From an uncultured Campylobacter sp. (GTDB taxonomy: Bacteria > Campylobacterota > Campylobacteria > Campylobacterales > Campylobacteraceae): a DNA stretch of 10,805 nucleotides. Numbering within the stretch: the first letter of the stretch is position 1; each line of letters starts with the position of its first letter. A program made the position numbers and the translations under genes. Positions 6,754-10,805 of the stretch are shown here, piece after piece. The stretch spans positions 1-10,805 of the forward strand of contig CALIWP010000225.1 in the NCBI GenBank assembly GCA_938046705.1. Reading direction: 5' to 3'. The notes below the pieces were generated by a model. That model was not told the origin of the DNA. It was given only the letters and a program-made list of their open reading frames with translations, and searched no databases.

Positions 6754-6801
6754 GCAGAGTGCGCGTAAGGCGCAAAATAAACCTAAAATTCTGCGCACTG
6801 C
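6754..6801. repeat. inverted repeat between convergent xth and mntP
   Basis: AGTGCGC (6758-6764) pairs exactly with GCGCACT (6793-6799). Allowing a two-base bulge, the arms extend to GCAG..TGCGC (6754-6764) and GCGCACTGC (6793-6801). The loop is about 28 bases. Its place between two convergent genes fits a shared terminator, but no T-run flanks it. The spacer 6642-6808 also has seven AAATTT words, counting the one that overlaps the xth stop. Confidence 0.33.
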
Positions 6802-6808
6802 ATTAAAT

Positions 6809-7369
6809 TTAACTCAAAAACCCGTGATCAAAAAGGTGCGTGATTAGGATTTTAAAACCAAGTCCGACGAGGATCGCGCCGCCTAAAATCAGCGCCTTTT
6901 GCTCCAAAAACTCTCCCGCAAATTTACCGACGTAAAATGCCGCGACGCTAAGCGCGAAGCAAACTATCCCGATCACGGCGGCGCTAAAGTAGATATCAGC
7001 GGCAGTAAAGCTCAGCGTCACGCCCACGGCTAGCGCGTCGATGCTGGTGGCAAATCCGCCTGAAATCAGTATCTTCGTATCGAGGCTCACGGCCTGCGCA
7101 GGCTCGTTTCTACAGGCTTCGCGGATCATCTTTACTCCCAAAAAGCCCAAAATCGCAAACGCGATAAAATGATCGATCTGCGCGATAAATCTAGCAAACG
7201 CAGCACCCAAAAAATAGCCAGCAAGCGGCATCGCCGCCTGAAAAAATCCAAAAACAAATGCGATAAATAAAATCTTTGATAGCGCGAGATTGCGGTATTT
7301 TGCGCCGTTTGCGATGCTAAGCGCCGCCGCGTCCATAGCAAGCGCGATAGAGAGAAGTAAAAGCTCCAT
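6809..7369 (-). CDS. mntP: manganese efflux pump MntP
   Basis: Inner-membrane exporter of Mn(II), protecting against manganese excess; 186 residues with six hydrophobic segments, the normal size. Family hallmarks are visible: [17 protein letters not shown] at the N-terminus (D13), [15 protein letters not shown] (41-55), [14 protein letters not shown] (65-78), and the second-repeat signature [17 protein letters not shown] (104-120) with D111. The two halves are inverted repeats of each other, as known for the family. The ATG at 7369 is preceded by AAAGGG. That ribosome site lies in the 3' arm of a short hairpin (see separate entry). The gene is convergent with xth and divergent from the DUF4197 gene. 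I see no match to the yybP-ykoY manganese riboswitch that controls mntP in other bacteria. Confidence 0.95.
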   Translation of the reverse strand: MELLLLSIALAMDAAALSIANGAKYRNLALSKILFIAFVFGFFQAAMPLAGYFLGAAFARFIAQIDHFIAFAILGFLGVKMIREACRNEPAQAVSLDTKILISGGFATSIDALAVGVTLSFTAADIYFSAAVIGIVCFALSVAAFYVGKFAGEFLEQKALILGGAILVGLGFKILITHLFDHGFLS

Positions 7370-7372
7370 TTT

Positions 7373-7388
7373 GCCCTTTCAAAAAGGC
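7373..7388 (-). promoter_or_regulatory. hairpin covering the mntP ribosome-binding site
   Basis: Read on the minus strand, GCCTTT TTGA AAGGGC forms six base pairs (one G-U) closed by a four-base loop. The 3' arm contains the AAAGGG Shine-Dalgarno that lies just before the mntP ATG (7369). A candidate -10, TAAAAT (7396-7391), is so close that a transcript started there might lack the 5' arm; an upstream start would include it. Confidence 0.35.
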
Positions 7389-7450
7389 TAATTTTAACTC
7401 AAATTTTGCCTCTTGCGGTTAATCACGCTCAAATTTGTGTCTAAATTTGA

Positions 7451-7477
7451 TGTCTGAAATTTGGAGCCAAACAGACA
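7451..7477. repeat. inverted repeat 1 in mntP/DUF4197 spacer
   Basis: TGTCTG (7451-7456) and CAGACA (7472-7477) are perfect reverse complements, enclosing a second near-palindrome TTGGAGCCAA (7461-7470). As DNA this is a 27-base dyad; as RNA it is a stem with an internal loop and an inner short stem. Confidence 0.4.
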
Positions 7478-7520
7478 AGCGCGCCGTATAAATTTGCGAT
7501 TAAATTTAACCCTTAAATCA

Positions 7521-7560
7521 CGGCTCAAATTTGCATTTTAAATTTTGCAAATTTAAGCCG
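7521..7560. repeat. inverted repeat 2: 40-base dyad with CGGCT/AGCCG ends
   Basis: CGGCT-c-AAATTTGC (7521-7534) pairs with GCAAATTT-a-AGCCG (7547-7560): thirteen of fourteen positions match, around a 12-base AT loop. AAATTT is itself a palindrome and common here, but the GC-containing ends and the GC/GC step inside are not explained by that. No T-run follows on either strand, which argues against a simple terminator. Confidence 0.55.
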
Positions 7561-7576
7561 CCGTACCGTAAAGATG

Positions 7577-7613
7577 CGGGTAAATTCGCCCGCTCGAAGC
7601 CCAAATTTACCCG
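7577..7613. repeat. inverted repeat 3: perfect 10-base arms
   Basis: CGGGTAAATT (7577-7586) and AATTTACCCG (7604-7613) are perfect reverse complements with a 17-base loop. The left arm can instead form a shorter hairpin, GCGGG (7576-7580) with CCCGC (7589-7593), so two exclusive structures exist. The dyad ends 19 bases before a possible -10 of the DUF4197 gene, where an operator would sit. Confidence 0.5.
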
Positions 7614-7669
7614 TTTAAAAGCTGAAATTTAATATCATAACCGCCGAATTTTACTTTAAGGAAAAAGCG

Positions 7670-8416
7670 ATGAAGAAAAGTTTGATCTTATGCGCGGTTT
7701 TGCTCGCCGTTTCGGCTCAGGCTAATTGGCAAGAGACGCTAAATCAAGGCGCGCAGATACTGGGCGCGGCAAACTCGGGCGACTACAAAAGCGCGGTCAG
7801 CTCGGCTCTAAACGCCGCCGTTAAGGAGCTATCAAACGGGGGATTTTTAAAAAACGCAACGGCTAAAATCCCGCTGCCAAAGAGCCTGGAAACGGCGGCA
7901 AATTTGGCTAAAAAAGTGGGCGGCGAAAAATGGGCCAACGAGATGGTAACCTCGATAAATAACGCTGCAAGCGCGGCCGTGCCGGGAGCTGCGGACGTAT
8001 TTTCGGGCGTGATAAAAAACATGAGCGACGCGGACGTGAAAAAGGTGCTAGAAGGCGGCAAGGATAGCTTTACGAAGTTTTTACAGCAAAACTCGAGCCA
8101 GAAACTGCAAGCCGTGTTTAAGCCGATCATTACCAAGATGATGAGCGATAATACCTTCGCAACCGCGTATAACGGGCTAAATTCGTTCGTCGCCGGTAGC
8201 GCGCTGGCAAAATCAGACGCCGCAAAGCAGCTAAAAGGCATCGCAACTAGCATGGGTGCTGGCGAATACATCCCGCAGGAAAACGAGGATCTAAACGACT
8301 ACATCACGCGCAAGACGCTAGACGGGCTATTTAACGTGATGAGCGAGAAAGAAAGCTCGCTAAGAGGCGGCGCGGTCGAGCAGGGTACGAAGATCCTACA
8401 GGGAATTTTTAAGTAA
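7670..8416 (+). CDS. exported DUF4197 family protein
   Basis: 248 residues. The family is widespread in Proteobacteria and has no assigned function. A Sec signal peptide (MKKSLILCAVLLAVSAQA, cleavage about 18/19 before NW) sends it to the periplasm; C8 lies inside the hydrophobic core and is not a lipobox. Family landmarks seen: ALNAAVKELSNGGFLKN (47-62), KIPLPKSL (66-72), the alanine-rich helix SINNAASAAVPGAADVF (95-111), MSDADVKKVLEGG (118-130), FKPIITKMM (150-158), and LNDYITRKTLDGLF (208-221) followed by SEKESSLR (225-232). The protein is mostly alpha-helical. ATG at 7670 has AAGGAAAA upstream. It is the first gene of a unit with an EamA transporter 17 bases downstream; the link in function is unknown. 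The family call is by pattern memory, fairly confident. Confidence 0.87.
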   Translation: MKKSLILCAVLLAVSAQANWQETLNQGAQILGAANSGDYKSAVSSALNAAVKELSNGGFLKNATAKIPLPKSLETAANLAKKVGGEKWANEMVTSINNAASAAVPGAADVFSGVIKNMSDADVKKVLEGGKDSFTKFLQQNSSQKLQAVFKPIITKMMSDNTFATAYNGLNSFVAGSALAKSDAAKQLKGIATSMGAGEYIPQENEDLNDYITRKTLDGLFNVMSEKESSLRGGAVEQGTKILQGIFK

Positions 8417-8433
8417 AATCGCAAGGGAAAACG

Positions 8434-9321
8434 GTGAAAAATAGTTTGGAATTTCGCGCCGACGTAGGCATGATATTTGTTGCGATAGTCTTTGGTTTGG
8501 GCTATCTACCTACCTCGCTAGCGCTTGCGACCAACGGAGTTTTTGGCGTTTTGTTTTGGAGGTTTTTGCTAGCAGCGATCATAGCCGGCGCGATATTTTA
8601 CAAAAAGCTAAAAGACATAAGCGCCCCTGATATAAAATCTGGCGTGATCTTGGGTCTGTTTTTGTTCGCGGGATTTGTCAGTCAGACTTTTGCGTTTAAG
8701 TACGCCGACACCTCGTCCGTGGCCTTTATCATCGGGCTAAACGTAGCTTTGGTGCCTTTTATCGCGGCGGGGCTTTTTAGGCATAAAATTTACTCCTACG
8801 CGTACGTGGGCGTGGCGTTTGCGGTGGCGGGGCTTTATATGATAGGCGATACGAAGGTGGGCTTTGGACTGGGCGAAATTTTGGCTCTGGTTTGTGCGTG
8901 CGCCTACTCTTTTCACATCGTTCTCACCAACCGCTTGGTGCAAAAATGCAACCTCGTAAATATGGTTTATTTTGAAATTTTAACCCTAATCGCGCTTTGT
9001 TTTGCGGCTATTTTGGTTTTTGAGGACGCTAAAATCGCTCCCGTCGTGGACAAGGCGTTTATCATAGCGATGCTAGTCGTGGGCGTGCTGGGTACGGCGT
9101 TTGCGTTTTTTGCGCAGGCCTTGATGCAAAAATTTACCACACCCGTTAAAACGGCGATATTTTTCACTCTCGAGCCCGTGACTGCCGGAGCGATGGGGTA
9201 TTTCATCGGCGCAGAGGACATCAGCGCATATAGGCTTTGCGGCGCGGCGCTTATCTTGGTCGGAGTTTTGATCAGCGAGATAGGCAGCTACCTGCGCGCT
9301 AAAAAGGAAAATTTAGCCTAA
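8434..9321 (+). CDS. EamA/DMT-family transporter (first copy)
   Basis: Inner-membrane carrier of the drug/metabolite transporter superfamily, 295 residues with about ten hydrophobic segments arranged as two EamA repeats (about 10-135 and 145-285). Signatures: NGVFGVLFWRFLLAA near the N-terminus, QTFAFKYADTSSVAFIIGLNVALVPF (first repeat) and TTPVKTAIFFTLEPVTAGAMGYF (second repeat). Substrate cannot be told from sequence; relatives export amino acids or other metabolites. The start is GTG at 8434, with AAGGGA (8423-8428) five bases upstream and 17 bases after the DUF4197 stop, so co-transcription is likely. It aligns end to end with the downstream transporter at 9547, sharing WRFL.AA, TTPVKT and ISEIGSY-like blocks; roughly 40-50 percent identity by eye. 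Confidence 0.93.
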   Translation: MKNSLEFRADVGMIFVAIVFGLGYLPTSLALATNGVFGVLFWRFLLAAIIAGAIFYKKLKDISAPDIKSGVILGLFLFAGFVSQTFAFKYADTSSVAFIIGLNVALVPFIAAGLFRHKIYSYAYVGVAFAVAGLYMIGDTKVGFGLGEILALVCACAYSFHIVLTNRLVQKCNLVNMVYFEILTLIALCFAAILVFEDAKIAPVVDKAFIIAMLVVGVLGTAFAFFAQALMQKFTTPVKTAIFFTLEPVTAGAMGYFIGAEDISAYRLCGAALILVGVLISEIGSYLRAKKENLA

Positions 9322-9330
9322 ATTCGGACG

Positions 9331-9363
9331 GGTTTTGCTTGGCGTTTCGTCTGCGGCAAAACC
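9331..9363 (+). repeat. hairpin just after the first EamA gene
   Basis: GGTTTTGC (9331-9338) and GCAAAACC (9356-9363) are perfect eight-base complements around a 17-base loop, ten bases past the stop of the first transporter gene. The sequence after it (TCGCCGTAAAATC) has no T-run, so it could be a 3'-end stabilising stem rather than a terminator by itself. Confidence 0.45.
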
Positions 9364-9388
9364 TCGCCGTAAAATCAAATTTATAAAT

Positions 9389-9420
9389 TCGCCGCCAAAT
9401 TTACTCTCGCGGCGATTTTA
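9389..9420 (+). terminator. terminator-like hairpin with TCGCCGC/GCGGCGA stem
   Basis: TCGCCGC (9389-9395) pairs with GCGGCGA (9409-9415) around a 13-base loop and is followed at once by TTTTA. This is the best intrinsic-terminator shape in the window for the DUF4197-EamA transcript. The 3' arm can also pair with TCGCCG at 9436-9441, which would undo this stem. Confidence 0.5.
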
Positions 9421-9435
9421 TCCTATTTAAATTTA

Positions 9436-9473
9436 TCGCCGTTTGCTAGCTAGCAAGAGGGCGGCGACTTTTA
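9436..9473 (+). terminator. second terminator-like hairpin containing a 14-base perfect palindrome
   Basis: TCGCCG (9436-9441) pairs with CGGCGA (9462-9467), followed by CTTTTA. Inside lies the perfect palindrome TTGCTAGCTAGCAA (9443-9456), which folds as a five-pair stem with loop AGCT. This gives a branched or stacked hairpin with a short T-tract. It repeats the stem sequence of the previous hairpin 47 bases earlier. Confidence 0.45.
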
Positions 9474-9546
9474 ATTTGACGCGATAAAGCCCGAATTTAG
9501 TCAAATTGCGTTAAATTTGCCCCTTAAATTTAGCTAAAGAAATCAG

Positions 9547-10440
9547 ATGAAAAAATCAACCGAATTTAAGGCCGATCTCGCGCTGTTCGTGATCGCGGTG
9601 GTCTGGGGCGTGACGTTTTTGCCGATGGCGCAGACGCTAAAGACCAACGGCGTTTTTACGCTTTTGTTTTGGCGGTTTTTGATCGCAGCCGCGCTGATGT
9701 CGCTAATAAGCCTCAAATTTACGCGCAAGATCGATCCTAATTCGCTAAGATTCGGCGCGTTTTTAGGTGCGCTTTTGTTTGCGGCGTTTACGCTTCAGAC
9801 CTTCGCTCTAAAATACGCCCCAAGCTCCACCGTCGCCTTTATCACGGGGCTAAACGCCGTTTTTACGCCATTTATCGCGCTCGCGTTTTTCGGACAAAAG
9901 GTCGTGGTTTATGCCTTTATCGGCGCGTTTTTGTCGGCGACGGGGCTTTATTTTCTAACTGGCAGCGAGCTGGGTTTTGGCGCGGGCGAGGCGCTTAGCG
10001 TCGTTTGCGCGCTGGGCTTTGCGCTGCATATCATTTTCACGGGCGTTTTGGTGCGCAGGTGCGAGCTTTACTGGATGGTGAGCGCGCAGTTTGCGGTCGT
10101 CGCGGCGCTTTGTTTCGTCGCGGCGCAGATTTTTGAGCCTCGCGGCGTCGTGCCCGTTTTAGACGAGGCGTTTTTCGTAGCGGTTGCGGTGACATCGGTG
10201 TTTGCGACGGTGTTGGCGTTTTTCGTGCAAACCGCGGCGCAGCGTTACACCACGCCCGTTAAAACCTCGCTCATCTTTACCTTTGAGCCGGTAAGTGCGG
10301 GGATTGTGGGGTATTTTTTCGGCGGCGAGATACTAAGCGGCGTGCAGATAGCAGGAGCCGGACTCATACTCTTTGGCATCATCGTTAGCGAGGTCGGCAG
10401 CTACTATAAAAATAAAAAATCGCGGGAAGCCGGCTCGTAA
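9547..10440 (+). CDS. EamA/DMT-family transporter (second copy)
   Basis: Paralogue of the preceding carrier: 297 residues, about ten membrane segments in two EamA repeats. Shared blocks include TNGVF..LFWRFLIAA (33-47), LQTFALKYAPSSTVAFITGLN and RYTTPVKTSLIFTFEPVSAG, and both proteins end in a basic tail after SE(I/V)GSY. Substrate unknown. ATG at 9547 has only a weak ribosome site (AAAGAAA at about 9535-9541). A 225-base spacer with hairpins separates it from the first copy, so the two may be expressed differently despite the same orientation. The arrangement suggests tandem duplication with later divergence (inference); a heteromeric pair, as in small multidrug resistance proteins, is less likely because each copy is already a complete two-repeat protein. 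The next gene starts 12 bases after its stop, in the same frame. Confidence 0.93.
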   Translation: MKKSTEFKADLALFVIAVVWGVTFLPMAQTLKTNGVFTLLFWRFLIAAALMSLISLKFTRKIDPNSLRFGAFLGALLFAAFTLQTFALKYAPSSTVAFITGLNAVFTPFIALAFFGQKVVVYAFIGAFLSATGLYFLTGSELGFGAGEALSVVCALGFALHIIFTGVLVRRCELYWMVSAQFAVVAALCFVAAQIFEPRGVVPVLDEAFFVAVAVTSVFATVLAFFVQTAAQRYTTPVKTSLIFTFEPVSAGIVGYFFGGEILSGVQIAGAGLILFGIIVSEVGSYYKNKKSREAGS

Positions 10441-10452
10441 GGGCGGCTAAAT

Positions 10453-10805
10453 TTGACGAATCTAATCAAAGGAGCGAAAATAACGAAAGATCAATGCTGC
10501 GTCCTAAAGCATTTGACGGCGGGCGAAACGGGTGGCTTTGAAAAAGCGGGCGAGCTGGGCGACGGCGAGTTTTTAGACTTGCTTATCGGGAAAGGGCTTA
10601 TTTGGATGCTTGACTGGGCCGGCGAAGACGGCACGGGTGACGTGGGTAAATTTATCCGATCTAGGCTTGATGAGCTACAAAGCAGCGTGACGATAGAGTG
10701 TGATAAAATTTACGCAAGGCTCGAAAAAGAAGCGAAAAAAGAGGGTTTCGAGCGCGGCGATGCGAGCCTATTTTTGATGAACGAGTTTCAAAAGGCGCTG
10801 AAGAA
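10453..10805 (+). CDS. unrecognised soluble protein, 5' part only
   Basis: An open frame runs to the window edge without a stop (about 117 codons from TTG 10453). It reads MTNLIKGAKITKDQCCVLKHL, then a conserved-looking block with TAGETGGFEKAGELGDGEF, LIWMLDWAGED and KFIRSRLDEL, then a charged helical stretch with ARLEKEAKKEGFERGDASL. I do not recognise the family; it looks cytosolic, with no signal peptide or membrane segment, and codon use like its neighbours. There is no ATG near the 5' end. TTG at 10453 has AAGGG nine bases upstream. But the best Shine-Dalgarno, AAAGGAG (10468-10474), sits five bases before ATA (10480), which would start the protein at MTKDQCC. I keep the TTG as the conventional start. 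Likely co-transcribed with the second transporter. Confidence 0.68.
   Translation, partial: MTNLIKGAKITKDQCCVLKHLTAGETGGFEKAGELGDGEFLDLLIGKGLIWMLDWAGEDGTGDVGKFIRSRLDELQSSVTIECDKIYARLEKEAKKEGFERGDASLFLMNEFQKALK

Larger units (their letters stand above)
7370..7669. other. 300-base divergent spacer, AAATTT-rich, no gene
   Basis: The spacer between mntP and the DUF4197 gene has no open frame worth calling. I count eleven AAATTT words. Three inverted repeats occupy 7451-7613 and are listed separately. A near-tandem duplication, TGTCTAAATTTGA (7438-7450) and TGTCTGAAATTTGG (7451-7464), lies at its left side. For the rightward gene, TATCAT (7633-7638) is a possible -10 and AAGGAAAA (7658-7665) the ribosome site. 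Confidence 0.55.

Noticed and set aside
7370..7669. yybP-ykoY manganese riboswitch upstream of mntP
   Set aside because: Looked for because it controls mntP elsewhere, but the conserved loop sequences of that riboswitch are not visible on the minus strand.
7783..8271. A 162-codon minus-strand frame opposite the DUF4197 gene
   Set aside because: Long, but antisense to a gene with signal peptide, ribosome site and family motifs; it is explained by stop-poor complementary codons.
10438..10455. Stop of the second EamA gene lies in the same frame as the following gene, so read-through would fuse them
   Set aside because: One-in-three chance arrangement; the downstream gene has its own ribosome sites and no read-through context is evident.
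1..10805. CRISPR array, tRNA, rRNA, insertion sequence or toxin-antitoxin pair
   Set aside because: No regularly spaced direct repeats, no tRNA-like arms, no transposase and no small two-gene toxin layout were found on either strand.

Overview
The window looks like chromosomal DNA of a Campylobacter-type epsilonproteobacterium (Campylobacterota), probably one of the higher-GC members. The grounds are the glmM-lspA pairing, the protein families and the intergenic spacers, which are saturated with the word AAATTT (often AAATTTG). Coding DNA is clearly GC-richer than the spacers. Species cannot be fixed from the sequence alone.

Layout, left to right. (1) 122-2319, minus strand: a tightly overlapping housekeeping operon of glmM (phosphoglucosamine mutase, cell-wall precursor synthesis), lspA (lipoprotein signal peptidase) and a small TM2-SHOCT membrane protein. 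(2) 2653-3998, plus strand: rpsT (ribosomal protein S20) and prfA (release factor 1), a translation pair divergent from glmM. (3) 3999-4444: an AT-rich spacer with no convincing gene. (4) 4445-5776, minus strand: a three-gene accessory operon of an AT-rich exported protein of unknown function, a small winged-helix DNA-binding protein, and an exported Sel1-type protein with regularly spaced cysteine pairs (Helicobacter Hcp-like). This is the least ordinary part of the window. (5) 5871-6641, plus: exonuclease III (xth), starting with TTG. (6) 6809-7369, minus: MntP-type manganese exporter, convergent with xth. (7) 7370-7669: a 300-bp divergent spacer with three consecutive inverted repeats. (8) 7670-9321, plus: an exported DUF4197 protein, then a close-coupled EamA-family transporter. 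(9) 9322-9546: a spacer with several hairpins, some of whose arms can pair in more than one way. (10) 9547-10440, plus: a second, paralogous EamA transporter. (11) 10453-10805: the 5' part of an unrecognised gene that runs off the window; its start codon is not ATG.

Functionally, most genes are core: envelope synthesis and lipoprotein processing, translation, base-excision repair and metal or small-molecule efflux. I see no CRISPR array, tRNA, rRNA, insertion sequence, prophage gene or recognisable defence system. The best candidates for something undescribed are the exported protein/winged-helix/Cys-Sel1 operon, the structured spacers at 7451-7613 and 9331-9467, and the odd start of the last gene.
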